A DNA stretch of 64,000 nt from Rhizobium sp. AQ_MP (GTDB taxonomy: Bacteria > Pseudomonadota > Alphaproteobacteria > Rhizobiales > Rhizobiaceae): contig NZ_JACJVI010000002.1 in the NCBI RefSeq assembly GCF_014237835.1, forward strand, positions 124,001 through 188,000, in the 5' to 3' direction. The position numbers were made by a program, and so were the translations under genes. Positions 30,930 through 39,347 of this stretch are shown here, piece by piece. The notes beneath the pieces are model-generated. The model saw nothing but the letters and a program-made list of their open reading frames with translations. It made no database searches and was not told the DNA's origin. The first letter of the stretch is position 1. Each line of letters opens with the position of its first letter.

Positions 30930-32752
30930 GCATGGGCCTCCTGCATGGAGAGATCGACGAGATGCGAAACACGCGCCGAATCGGCCCGGCGCAGGACATG
31001 CAGATCGGCCCCCAGCAGACGAGATAGGTTTGTCACGCTGTCGCGCGGGCGCCGGGCGATGTCGATGCAGATCGTCTTGAACTCGCGCATCCGGCAGTTT
31101 GCCGCCAGCCGCTCCAGTTCCTGCCCTGCAACCAAGCGATCCGGCGTGCCATCGAGCGCGATATTGCCGCTGCCATCGGTCAGAAGAACGAGGATCGGCG
31201 TGCTGCCGCGCCGCTCGACCGAGATTGCCAGCTCGAGACCGGCTTTGAGCCCGGCTGCCAGCGGGGTCGGGCCGCCGCCCGGAAGGGCTGCGAGCTTGCG
31301 CTTGGCAGCCGTCAGCGAGCGGGTGGGGGCCAGCAGGAGTTCGGCCCCGGTGCCGCGGAAGGCGACGAGCGCCACTTCGTCACGGCGGATATAGCAGCGG
31401 GCAAGCAGGCTTTCGATCGCGCCCTTCGTCTCGCCAAGCCGCTCCAGCGCGGTGGAGCCCGAGGCGTCGACAATGAAGATGGCCGTCGAGGGTGCCGCAT
31501 GGCGCAGCCGGATATAGCGGAAATCATCGCGGGTGATGAAGGCACGCGGAGCGTCTGATGGTCCGCTAACTGGCGCGCTCAAGGTCGCGCGCTGGGCGGC
31601 CCTGATGCGCTGGAAGGGTGCGGCCGCTCGTAGCGTCGCGACGATATCGGGCCGTGCCTGCGGATGCGGGGGGCTAAGGCCAATACCAAAGGGCCGACCA
31701 CGACGCGCATTCTTGCTCAGGCTGCCGGATTTGCCCGCCGAACCGGCACAACGCGTAGGGCGCTGTGATATCGTGAGCCAGGGATCGGCAGCCAGCGCAC
31801 CGGATTGAACGGCTGTCAGCATTTCTGTCAGCGTGTCGAGCTGGGTCGGCTGCGTCTGCTCGGTCGCGCTTTCCGGCTCGTCGATGTCGCCGGAGGCCGG
31901 CTGATTGTCCTGCGCATCGTCCGGTGGCGGCGGAGGCGGTGGGTCGTCGGCGCTGGTCTCGGTTGCGTCCGCCTGGGGGGCAAGACGCAGGCCGAGGCAA
32001 AGCCTAAGGGCAGTCAGCGCGTCGGCTTCTTCCACATTTGCGCGGCCGTCATGCAAGGCGAGCAGCCGTGCGGTGCGTGCGAGATGCGCCAGGATGCGCG
32101 GCGAGCGATGGCCCGATAGCTCGGAGAGGGAGGCGAGACCCTTCAGCAACCGGTCGTCGATAATGACCTTGCGCCAACTGGCGTCTTTGGCTGCAATTTG
32201 CAGCGGCTGGTCGGAGGCATCTTTCACATGATGCCAGCCGATGCCGTCGAGATCGACCCGGAGCGCGAGCCGGTCGCCGAGTGTGCTGGAGAGTGCGGCT
32301 TCGTCATCGAGGGACTCGTCGATGGCGATCAGCAGGAAGCCGTTCCGCGACGGTTGATCCATGGCGCTAGCGACCATGGCGGCGAGTGCCGGGTCGAGAC
32401 GCTCGGCCATCGGGACGAGCAGAACGCCGCCTTCTGCCGAGGTCAGCAGACCCTGCTGGCGCTGCAAGCTTCCCTTGGCCGCCGTTGCAGCGATGTCGAC
32501 CCCGCCGATCAGGTTGGCAACAGAGCTTCCGGGCGGCAGCCGTGTCCAGCGGATATCCGGACCGAGCCGGGCCTGGAGCCTTGAGAGGAAGTGATCCCGC
32601 ACACCGCCGGATCTTGCCTTCAGCCAGAGGCCGCCGATCGAGGGACCGCCGAGGACGAGCAGTTCGATGCTGAGCAAGGCATCGGCCCACAATTCCGCGC
32701 CCCTTTGATCGAGGGCCTGTTCGAAGGCGTCGTGGGGGCCGAGCTCAGCCAT
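30926..32752 (-). CDS. bchD: Magnesium chelatase subunit D
   Basis: 608 residues from the ATG at 32752. The open frame extends upstream into bchI, but homology starts at MAELGPHDAFEQAL. The N-terminal half is a degenerate AAA+ domain. The middle is a Pro/Asp-rich linker (DDPPPPPPPDD near residue 275), and the C-terminal half is a von Willebrand A domain with a MIDAS-like FIVDASGSTALERLG near residue 420 and LLTDGSGN near 540. It forms the ATPase complex with BchI that drives BchH. It overlaps bchI by 8 bases. Confidence 0.94.
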   Translation of the reverse strand: MAELGPHDAFEQALDQRGAELWADALLSIELLVLGGPSIGGLWLKARSGGVRDHFLSRLQARLGPDIRWTRLPPGSSVANLIGGVDIAATAAKGSLQRQQGLLTSAEGGVLLVPMAERLDPALAAMVASAMDQPSRNGFLLIAIDESLDDEAALSSTLGDRLALRVDLDGIGWHHVKDASDQPLQIAAKDASWRKVIIDDRLLKGLASLSELSGHRSPRILAHLARTARLLALHDGRANVEEADALTALRLCLGLRLAPQADATETSADDPPPPPPPDDAQDNQPASGDIDEPESATEQTQPTQLDTLTEMLTAVQSGALAADPWLTISQRPTRCAGSAGKSGSLSKNARRGRPFGIGLSPPHPQARPDIVATLRAAAPFQRIRAAQRATLSAPVSGPSDAPRAFITRDDFRYIRLRHAAPSTAIFIVDASGSTALERLGETKGAIESLLARCYIRRDEVALVAFRGTGAELLLAPTRSLTAAKRKLAALPGGGPTPLAAGLKAGLELAISVERRGSTPILVLLTDGSGNIALDGTPDRLVAGQELERLAANCRMREFKTICIDIARRPRDSVTNLSRLLGADLHVLRRADSARVSHLVDLSMQEAHA

Positions 32753-33782
32753 GGCCGAGACCGGCGTCGAGGGTGGCGAGCGCGCGCTCCACCCTCGGTG
32801 TCGAGCCCGCATCGTCGAGCGGATCGCGCCGCAGGCGGTGGCAGAGCACCATCGGCGCAATGTCGGAAACGTCGTCCCAGGTGACCAGCTTGCGGCCGGC
32901 AAGGGCGGCTGCCGCGCGACTGGCGCGCATCAGGGTCAGTTCGCCGCGCATGCCGTCGATGCCAAGCCGCAGACAGAGCTGCGACATGCGCATCACCACA
33001 TGATCCGGTATCTCGACCTGGCGCAGGATCTTGCGGGCGGATACCACATGCCGCCCGATCGCGGCATCGCGCTTGGCCCAGAGCGCACAGAAGGCTGCCG
33101 GATCGGTTTCATAGGCATCCCGGCGGCGGATGACGTCGATGCGCTGTTCGAGGTCTTCGATCGTGCGCACCTCGACCGACAGGCCGAAGCGGTCCAGCAA
33201 TTGCGGGCGCAGATCGCCTTCCTCAGGATTGCCGCTGCCGACCAGCACGAAACGGGCGGAATGGCGGATGCTCAGGCCTTCCCGCTCGACGACATTGACG
33301 CCGGAGGCTGCCGCATCGAGCAGGAGGTCGACCAGATGGTCTTCGAGCAGATTGATCTCGTCGATATAGAGGAAGCCCCTGTTCGCGGCTGCCAGCAGTC
33401 CTGGTTCGAAGTGTTTTTCGCCAGCGACGAGCGCCTTTTCGATGTCGAGCGAACCGCAGACGCGGTCTTCCGTTGCTCCCAGCGGCAGGTCGATCATCGG
33501 TGCCCGGTGCTTGACGAGCGGCGGCGGCTTCTGGCCGGTTGCCGGATTACAGACGGGGCAGGCGGATTGCGGTTCTGCCGGCAGGCAGTTGTAGCGGCAG
33601 CCGACACGGGTCTCGATCGGTGGAAGAAGCTCGGTGAGGGCGCGCACAGCGGTCGATTTTCCCGTGCCGCGGTCGCCAAAAATCAGGACGCCACCCAATA
33701 GAGGTTCGACCGCAGCCATCAGGAGGGCCTTCTTCATGTCCTCCTGCGCGACGATGGCGGCGAATGGGAATGGTTGGGCCAT
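32745..33782 (-). CDS. bchI: Magnesium chelatase ATPase subunit I
   Basis: 345-residue AAA+ ATPase. Walker A GDRGTGKSTAVRAL is near residue 36, Walker B FLYIDEINLLEDHLVDLLLD near 135, and VGSGNPEEGDLRPQLLDRFG is the sensor/arginine-finger block near 190. A CRYNCLPAEPQSACPVC segment follows the Walker A helix, as in other BchI proteins. It heads the bchIDO-crtIB unit and is preceded by a promoter with tandem PpsR-type sites. Confidence 0.96.
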   Translation of the reverse strand: MAQPFPFAAIVAQEDMKKALLMAAVEPLLGGVLIFGDRGTGKSTAVRALTELLPPIETRVGCRYNCLPAEPQSACPVCNPATGQKPPPLVKHRAPMIDLPLGATEDRVCGSLDIEKALVAGEKHFEPGLLAAANRGFLYIDEINLLEDHLVDLLLDAAASGVNVVEREGLSIRHSARFVLVGSGNPEEGDLRPQLLDRFGLSVEVRTIEDLEQRIDVIRRRDAYETDPAAFCALWAKRDAAIGRHVVSARKILRQVEIPDHVVMRMSQLCLRLGIDGMRGELTLMRASRAAAALAGRKLVTWDDVSDIAPMVLCHRLRRDPLDDAGSTPRVERALATLDAGLGHG

Positions 33783-33802
33783 GGGTCCCGCCTCAGCTTG
33801 AG

Positions 33803-33846
33803 TGTCAAATTAAGTTTACACTTTTTGGTGTCCCTTTGAAGAGGAA
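33803..33846 (-). promoter_or_regulatory. bchI promoter with tandem PpsR/CrtJ-type sites
   Basis: A perfect TGT-N12-ACA palindrome at 33803-33820 is followed 8 bases later by a half-conserved TGT-N12-GAA at 33829-33846. On the minus strand GGGACA (complement of 33829-33834) and TAATTT (complement of 33807-33812) give a weak -35/-10 pair with a 16-base spacer. Here the perfect site covers the -10 and the degenerate one the -35, the reverse of bchC and crtE. The bchI ATG is about 20 bases further on. Confidence 0.75.
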
Positions 33847-33868
33847 AAGTCGAGAATCTTCCGACCAA

Positions 33869-33898
33869 TAAAAATGGCCGCGCTTGCGGCGCGGCCAT
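33869..33898 (-). terminator. Rho-independent terminator of the RND efflux operon
   Basis: A 10-bp perfect stem (33874-33883 with 33889-33898, loop of 5) is followed on the minus strand by TTTTTATTGG. It lies 24 bases past the stop of the RND permease gene and separates this operon from the bchI promoter. Confidence 0.85.
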
Positions 33899-33921
33899 GT
33901 GTCTTCGTGATGTTCGTTCGG

Positions 33922-36900
33922 TCAGGTCCTCAACACCCGATAGATGGCCGGAATGACAAGAACCGTCAGCAGGGTTGAGGAGATCAGGCCAAAGAGCAGC
34001 GAGATGGCCAGCCCCTGGAAGATCGGGTCGGTCAGGATCACCGCTGCACCGATGATGGCGGCGAGCGCCGTCAGCAGGATCGGTTTGAAGCGGATCGCAC
34101 CAGCCTCAATCAGAACGTCGGTCAATGCTCGGCCTCCCTGATCGGCATGGCGGATGAAATCGACCAGCAGGATCGAGTTGCGGACGATGATGCCCGCGAG
34201 TGCGATGAAGCCGATCATCGACGTTGCCGAGAAGGGCGCGCCGAACAGCCAGTGGCCGCCGAGGATGCCGATGAAGGTGAGCGGCACGGGCGTCAGGATG
34301 ACCAGCGGCACCTTGAACGAGCCGAACTGGGCGACGACAAGGATGTAGATGCCCAGCAGCGCGATCATGAAGGCTGCACCCATGTCGCGGAAGGTGACCC
34401 AGGTGACTTCCCATTCTCCATCCCAGAGCAGGGTGGCCTGATCTTCATCGGTCGGCTGGCCGTGAAGCGAAATCACCGGCTTCGGCAGGCCTGTCCAGTC
34501 CTGCGCGTCGATCGCCTCCTGGACGGCAAGCATGCCGTATAGCGGGGCTTCGAAGTCGCCGGCGAGTTCGGCTGTCACCATTTCGGCGTTGATGCCGTTG
34601 TGACGGAAGATCGGCACTGAGGTCTTTTCGTCGACGACGCGCACGACGTCGCCGAGCTCGACGACACCCTTGTCACCGGGCAAGACATTGGCCGGCATCG
34701 GTGTCGAGAGGAAGCGCTCGTCGATTACCTTCTCGCCCTTGGCACGCTCCAGCCGGATCGGGATCGGCGGACGCCCTTCGCCGCGATGGGAATAGCCGAT
34801 CGTCTTGCCGTTCGAGAGGATGGCGATCGTGTCGAAGACATCGCCTTCCTCGACCCGGTAGAATTCCGCGTCGTCGGTGGAGATCACCAGCCGCTTGCGC
34901 GGGGCCTCGACGCCATAGGAATTGTCGACATCGACGATGAAGGGCACCGAGCGGAAGGCTGCTTCGACCTTGGCAGCGACGGCGCGGCGGATTTCCGGCG
35001 TCGGACCGTAGATTTCAGCCAACAGGGTTGCCATGACCGGCGGGCCCGGCGGGGGCTCGACGACCTTGAGGCTGGTACCCTCGGGCATTGCGATATCGGC
35101 GATCTGCTTGCGGATATCGAGGGCAATATCGTGGCTCGTGCGGTCGCGATCGCCCTTAGGCGTCAGGTTGATGGCAACGTCACCCTGATGAGGTGCTGCG
35201 CGCATATAGGCGTGGCGGACCAGGCCGTTGAAGTTGAAGGGTGCTGCGGTGCCGGCATGAGTCTGGACGGAAACCACTTCCAGCATGTCGAGGACCTTTC
35301 GTCCGACGGCCTGGGCGACCGCATCGGTCATCTCGACGGACGAGCCCTCGGGCAGGTCGATCGTGACCTGCAGCTCCGACTTGTTGTCGAAGGGCAGGAG
35401 CTTCACCGTGACATGCTTGGTGTAGAAGAGGCTGAGCGATCCGAGCGTCAGGATGCCGACCAGGATCAGGAAGACCCAGCTGCGGGTTTTCGTCGCCAGG
35501 ATGGGGCGGGCGGTTGCCGCATACATCCGGCCCAGCATGCCGCCGGTCTCGTGATCGGCATGGGCATGCACGGGTGCGTTGCCAGCGACCTTCAGCATCA
35601 GCCAGGGGGTGACCATGACCGCGACGAAGAAGGAGAAGATCATCGCGGCGGAAGCATTCGCCGGGATCGGGCTCATATAGGGGCCCATCATGCCGGAGAC
35701 GAAGAGCATCGGCAGGAGTGCGGCTACCACGGTGAGGGTTGCAACAATCGTCGGATTGCCGACTTCGGCGACAGCCTCGATGGCGCTGCGGCGGCGCGAG
35801 CGCTTGTCGCCCATGCCCCAGTGGCGGGCGATGTTCTCGATGACGACGATGGCGTCATCCACGAGGATGCCGATCGAGAAGATGAGCGCAAAGAGCGAGA
35901 CGCGGTTCAGCGTGTAGCCCATCAGACGCGACGCAAAGAGCGTCAGCAGGATCGTCACGGGGATGACGATCGCCACGACAAGGGCTTCGCGGCGGCCGAT
36001 CGAGATCCAGACCAGCGCGATGATCGAGACGGTCGCAAGCGCCAGGTGATAGAGGAGTTCATTCGCCTTTTCGTTGGCGGTTTCCCCGTAGTTGCGGGTC
36101 ACCTCGACATGGATGTCCTCGGGGATCAGTTTGCCTTCAAGGGCTTCGACGCGCTCAAGGATTGTTTCGGCAACAACGACCGCGTTCGATCCGGCGCGCT
36201 TGGCGATGGCGAGCGTGACCGAAGGGACGCGCTCGATGGCATCGCCATCCTTTCGCACGGTAGAGACCCGGGCTTCGGTGGTATCGGTAACGAAATCAAT
36301 CGTCGCGACATCGCGGACATAGACCGGACGACCATCGCGGGCGGTGAGCAGCAGATTGCCGATCTCGGCGGGCGTGGAAAGCGTTTCACCGGCGATCACA
36401 TCGATCTGGCGACCACCTTCGCGAACCTGGGAGGCGGGCATGGCCGTGTTGGCCCCGCCGACCTTGCCGGCAAGCTGCTGCAGGGTGATGCCGTAGAGAG
36501 CGAGCTTTTCCGGCTGTGGCGAGATGCGGATGATCTCGTTGGTTTCGCCGACGACATAGGTCAGACCGACGTCCTCGACCTTGGCGATCTCGTTGCGGAC
36601 TTCGCGCACGATCCGGGTCAGGTCGTTGGCGCCCACATGGCCGCTCGCATCCTTCGTCGGGGAGAAGGTGAGGGTGACGATCGCGACGTCGTCGATGCCG
36701 CGTCCGACCACCTTGGGTTCGGCGATGCCGACCGGGATGCGGTCGATATTGGCGCGCACCTTATCATGGACGCGCAGCACTGCGGCATCCGAGGAGGTGC
36801 CGACCAGGAAGCGGGCGGTGACCATGACCATGTTGTCCATGGACTGGGAGTAGATGTGCTCGACGCCGTTGATGCTCTTGACGATCGTTTCGAGCGGTTC

Positions 36901-37167
36901 GGTGATCAGCTTCTGGGCGTCATCGGCGCGCAGGCCAGGAGCCTGGACGATGATGTCGACCATGGGAACGGAGATCTGCGGCTCTTCCTCACGCGGCAGG
37001 GTGAGCAGTGCCACGAGCCCGAAGGCGAAGGCGGCGATCAGGAAAAGCGGTGTCAGCGGCGACTTGATGAAAGCGCGCGTGAGATTGCCGGCTATGCCCA
37101 GATTGGTCATCGGGGTGTCGTCGTCGGGCTCGCCAGCCCCCGGGGTGTTTTGATTGGGGTTTGTCAT
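33922..37167 (-). CDS. RND efflux transporter permease subunit
   Basis: 1081-residue inner-membrane pump of the AcrB/HAE1 superfamily driven by proton influx. After a short hydrophilic N terminus comes TM1 (PLTPLFLIAAFAFGLVALLTL near residue 38), then a large periplasmic loop, and the second half repeats this plan. TM4 has the paired aspartates of the proton relay in GILVDDAIVVIENIARH near residue 430. The start is ATGA-coupled to the adaptor gene. No TolC-like outer-membrane gene is nearby, so an unlinked channel is presumably used. The substrate is unknown. Context with an SqrR/BigR-like repressor suggests stress from sulfur species or a related toxic compound. Confidence 0.9.
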   Translation of the reverse strand: MTNPNQNTPGAGEPDDDTPMTNLGIAGNLTRAFIKSPLTPLFLIAAFAFGLVALLTLPREEEPQISVPMVDIIVQAPGLRADDAQKLITEPLETIVKSINGVEHIYSQSMDNMVMVTARFLVGTSSDAAVLRVHDKVRANIDRIPVGIAEPKVVGRGIDDVAIVTLTFSPTKDASGHVGANDLTRIVREVRNEIAKVEDVGLTYVVGETNEIIRISPQPEKLALYGITLQQLAGKVGGANTAMPASQVREGGRQIDVIAGETLSTPAEIGNLLLTARDGRPVYVRDVATIDFVTDTTEARVSTVRKDGDAIERVPSVTLAIAKRAGSNAVVVAETILERVEALEGKLIPEDIHVEVTRNYGETANEKANELLYHLALATVSIIALVWISIGRREALVVAIVIPVTILLTLFASRLMGYTLNRVSLFALIFSIGILVDDAIVVIENIARHWGMGDKRSRRRSAIEAVAEVGNPTIVATLTVVAALLPMLFVSGMMGPYMSPIPANASAAMIFSFFVAVMVTPWLMLKVAGNAPVHAHADHETGGMLGRMYAATARPILATKTRSWVFLILVGILTLGSLSLFYTKHVTVKLLPFDNKSELQVTIDLPEGSSVEMTDAVAQAVGRKVLDMLEVVSVQTHAGTAAPFNFNGLVRHAYMRAAPHQGDVAINLTPKGDRDRTSHDIALDIRKQIADIAMPEGTSLKVVEPPPGPPVMATLLAEIYGPTPEIRRAVAAKVEAAFRSVPFIVDVDNSYGVEAPRKRLVISTDDAEFYRVEEGDVFDTIAILSNGKTIGYSHRGEGRPPIPIRLERAKGEKVIDERFLSTPMPANVLPGDKGVVELGDVVRVVDEKTSVPIFRHNGINAEMVTAELAGDFEAPLYGMLAVQEAIDAQDWTGLPKPVISLHGQPTDEDQATLLWDGEWEVTWVTFRDMGAAFMIALLGIYILVVAQFGSFKVPLVILTPVPLTFIGILGGHWLFGAPFSATSMIGFIALAGIIVRNSILLVDFIRHADQGGRALTDVLIEAGAIRFKPILLTALAAIIGAAVILTDPIFQGLAISLLFGLISSTLLTVLVIPAIYRVLRT

Positions 37168-38141
37168 TTCGTCACCACGATATCGCCCACTGCAAGGCCG
37201 GACAGGATCTCGATCTGAGGCGCGCCCTCAAGCTCGATGGCTTCACCGGCGACCACGGCGCGTTCGACGATGGCTGCACCTTCCCGGACTGCGACGAAGT
37301 CGATGCCGGCGCGGTTGGTAAGGCTTGTCGCAGGCACCAGCAGAGCCTGACGCTCGCCCACGGGCAGTTCGACCAGAACGCGGGCTGCAACGAAGTCGGT
37401 ATCGAGACCCTCGACCTCGACATCAGCCGTCACACGACCACCTTCGATCTGCGGATAGATTTTCACGAGTTCGCCCTCAAGCTTTTTGCCTGCGGCCTCA
37501 ATGCGGATCGGTGTGCCCTGGGTGAGTTCGTGGGCGTGGCGTTCGGGGATCGCGAGCCGCAGGAAAAAGCCGCCGCCGGCGATGGTGGCAACTGATTCTC
37601 CGGCCATCACGACTGCGTCGCGGGTCACGGGAACGGCAATCACACGGCCGTCCGAGGGGGCGATCACTGCTCCTTCGGAGGCCTGCTGGACAAGAACCGA
37701 GCGCTGGGCTTCGGCCTGGCGGACCTGGTTGGTGATGACGTCGAGCTGGGTTCTGAGCTGATCGAGGCGCTGGGTGCTTGCCGCACCGCTGCGGACCAGG
37801 CGATCGGCGCGGTCGAGCTCGACCTCTGCATCCTTCATCGAGGCCTTGAGGCCCTGAAGCTGCGCATCGACGGCCTTGATCTGGAAGTCGATCTTGTCGT
37901 CCTTGACCTCGGCGATCACGTCGCCGGCCTTGACGATGTCACCCTCGGTGACGTCGAGCCGGACCAGGGTGCCGCCCAGCCGGGCGCGAGCGAGGATGCT
38001 GTTGCGCGGCTGGATCTGGCCATAGACCGCCTTCATCTCCGGAATGCTGACCGTCGCGAGCTTCAGATCCGTCGCCTGGGCGGCCGTCAGTCCTCCGGTC
38101 GTCATGGCGGCGAACAGGGCGATGAAGGCGGATTTCTGCAT
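37164..38141 (-). CDS. RND efflux periplasmic adaptor (HlyD/membrane fusion protein)
   Basis: 325 residues with a cleavable-type signal peptide (MQKSAFIALFAAMTTGGLTA). A lipoyl/barrel-sandwich half-motif LVRLDVTEGDIVKAGDVIAEV is followed by an alpha-helical hairpin (residues about 85-145), then EGAVIAPSDGRVIAVPV, the second lipoyl half. It bridges the permease to an outer-membrane channel. The frame is open further upstream, but the ATG at 38141 starts the signal peptide. It is 11 bases after the DUF2892 gene and overlaps the permease. Confidence 0.9.
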   Translation of the reverse strand: MQKSAFIALFAAMTTGGLTAAQATDLKLATVSIPEMKAVYGQIQPRNSILARARLGGTLVRLDVTEGDIVKAGDVIAEVKDDKIDFQIKAVDAQLQGLKASMKDAEVELDRADRLVRSGAASTQRLDQLRTQLDVITNQVRQAEAQRSVLVQQASEGAVIAPSDGRVIAVPVTRDAVVMAGESVATIAGGGFFLRLAIPERHAHELTQGTPIRIEAAGKKLEGELVKIYPQIEGGRVTADVEVEGLDTDFVAARVLVELPVGERQALLVPATSLTNRAGIDFVAVREGAAIVERAVVAGEAIELEGAPQIEILSGLAVGDIVVTK

Positions 38142-38152
38142 GGTGAGGTTCC

Positions 38153-38353
38153 TCAGAATGCCGTGCCGGGACGCAGGCCCAGCTTGCGGAAAATCATGGC
38201 CGCCGGGCAGAAGCCGGTGAAGGCCGACTGGATCATGTTCACGCCGATGAAGGCTGTGAACCAGACGAAGCCCGGATGGACGAAATGGGTGAGCAGCAGG
38301 GACAGCAAGACCATGAAGCCAGCGAAGGCCAGGACGGCGCGTTCGATCGACAT
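38153..38353 (-). CDS. DUF2892/YgaP-type small membrane protein
   Basis: 66 residues with two hydrophobic segments (ERAVLAFAGFMVLLSLLLTHF and FVWFTAFIGVNMIQSAF) followed by GFCPAAMIFRKLGLRPG. This is the inner-membrane domain that in YgaP is fused to a rhodanese, and as a free-standing DUF2892 protein it is often found with sulfurtransferases. The ATG at 38353 has AAGGAG just upstream. The CPAA cysteine sits at the end of the second helix. First gene of the efflux operon, next to a candidate operator. Confidence 0.85.
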   Translation of the reverse strand: MSIERAVLAFAGFMVLLSLLLTHFVHPGFVWFTAFIGVNMIQSAFTGFCPAAMIFRKLGLRPGTAF

Positions 38354-38377
38354 GCTTTTCTCCTTTAAGTTCATATC

Positions 38378-38391
38378 TACGATGATACGTA
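38378..38391. promoter_or_regulatory. Candidate operator of the efflux operon
   Basis: TACG-N6-CGTA inverted repeat in the AT-rich region ahead of the DUF2892-adaptor-RND operon. It resembles the repeat next to the ArsR-family regulator gene (38776-38790), with one base less in the spacer. Direct overlap with a promoter was not established. Confidence 0.5.
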
Positions 38392-38454
38392 TATATTAGG
38401 TAAAAGAATGTCAAGCCGTGGCAGCCTGCTCGGGCGCTACCCTAGAACATGATT

Positions 38455-38772
38455 TCAGACAACGCAGTCGGATGTCTTGCAGAAGCTGTTATACAGCGTG
38501 CCGATCACGGCACGCGCAGGTTCGCTCTCGATGCGGTACCAGATGGTCTGGCCGTCGCGTCGGCCGGCAATGATCTTTTCCCGGCGCAGCAGTGCCAGGT
38601 GCTGCGAAACTGTGCTGTCGCGAATCCCAAGGAATTCGGCCAGTTGTCCGACGGAATGCTCCCCATCGGCGAGCCGGCACAGGATCAGCAAACGGTAGCG
38701 ATTGGACAGCGACTTCAGCAGTTCGCTGGCCATGTCGGCACCGGCTTTCATTTGCTCAGGGTCAATCTTCAT
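38455..38772 (-). CDS. ArsR-family repressor, SqrR/BigR-like persulfide sensor candidate
   Basis: 105 residues from the ATG at 38772. The winged helix is clear: MASELLKSLSNRYRLLILCRL, then VGQLAEFLGIRDSTVSQHLALLRREKII as recognition helix and wing. Cysteines are C32, C98 and C103. C32 and C98 are 66 residues apart, the same spacing as the redox pair of SqrR (C41/C107) and BigR (C42/C108), which form a tetrasulfide bridge with reactive sulfur. The neighbours are a DUF442 gene, a DUF2892 gene and an efflux pump, which fits sulfide-responsive control. Metal-binding ArsR types lack this pattern. Confidence 0.8.
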   Translation of the reverse strand: MKIDPEQMKAGADMASELLKSLSNRYRLLILCRLADGEHSVGQLAEFLGIRDSTVSQHLALLRREKIIAGRRDGQTIWYRIESEPARAVIGTLYNSFCKTSDCVV

Positions 38773-38775
38773 AGA

Positions 38776-38790
38776 TACGAATATATCGTA
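38776..38790. promoter_or_regulatory. Candidate operator of the ArsR-family regulator
   Basis: Perfect inverted repeat TACGA-N5-TCGTA immediately upstream of the regulator ATG, between it and the divergent DUF442 gene. Position suggests autoregulation and joint control of both genes. A near copy precedes the efflux operon. Confidence 0.6.
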
Positions 38791-38897
38791 GAAATAATTG
38801 CTGACAAGTGTTGACTCGGATCCGGCGCGATTAATATATGAAATAGCATATGTATTTGACTGCCGCACGGCGGTCGTATGTCGCCGAAGGAGCGCTT

Positions 38898-39233
38898 ATG
38901 AGCATTCGCAGCATCGATCCGAGCTTCCATGTGACCGGCCAGATCACGCCATCGCAATTGCCTGAAATCGCGGGCCTTGGATTCAGGACTGTTATCTGCA
39001 TGCGGCCGGACAAGGAGGGGTTCTCGCAGCCTTCCTTCGATCAGATTGCCGAGGCTGCGCGAGGTGCAGGCATCGACGCACATTACATTCCGGTTGTTCC
39101 GGGTCAGATCTCTCTCGAGCAGGCGCAACGCCTCAAGGGTATTCTCTCCGGGCAAGCTGGGCCCATTCTCGCCTATTGCGCTTCCGGACAACGTTGCGCC
39201 GCTGCCTATGAAATGGCTAAGCGCGTGCCGTAG
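38898..39233 (+). CDS. DUF442/TIGR01244-family sulfurtransferase or phosphatase-like protein
   Basis: 111 residues. The N-terminal strand HVTGQITPSQLPEIAGLGFRTVI and the loop YCASGQRC (C94, R99) match the TIGR01244/DUF442 domain, related to dual-specificity phosphatases and found fused to a persulfide dioxygenase in Blh proteins. The CX4R spacing is rhodanese-like. The start has AAGGAG upstream. It is divergent from the ArsR-family repressor, the same pairing seen in bigR loci. A dioxygenase partner is not present here. Confidence 0.83.
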   Translation: MSIRSIDPSFHVTGQITPSQLPEIAGLGFRTVICMRPDKEGFSQPSFDQIAEAARGAGIDAHYIPVVPGQISLEQAQRLKGILSGQAGPILAYCASGQRCAAAYEMAKRVP

Positions 39234-39347
39234 TGACAGATGCTATTTTTAAATGAGAACGTCTTGAATTAGAGATACTGCAAGATTTACCAATCGACGC
39301 CACGGTAGTTTTCGAATCCTATGGGCACCCTCTTGTGGAGCGGAGCC

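Noticed and set aside
34786..37218. Long open frame of about 810 codons on the plus strand opposite the RND permease.
   Set aside because: The product is Asp/Gly/His-rich low-complexity sequence, a typical antisense shadow. The RND gene on the other strand is unambiguous.
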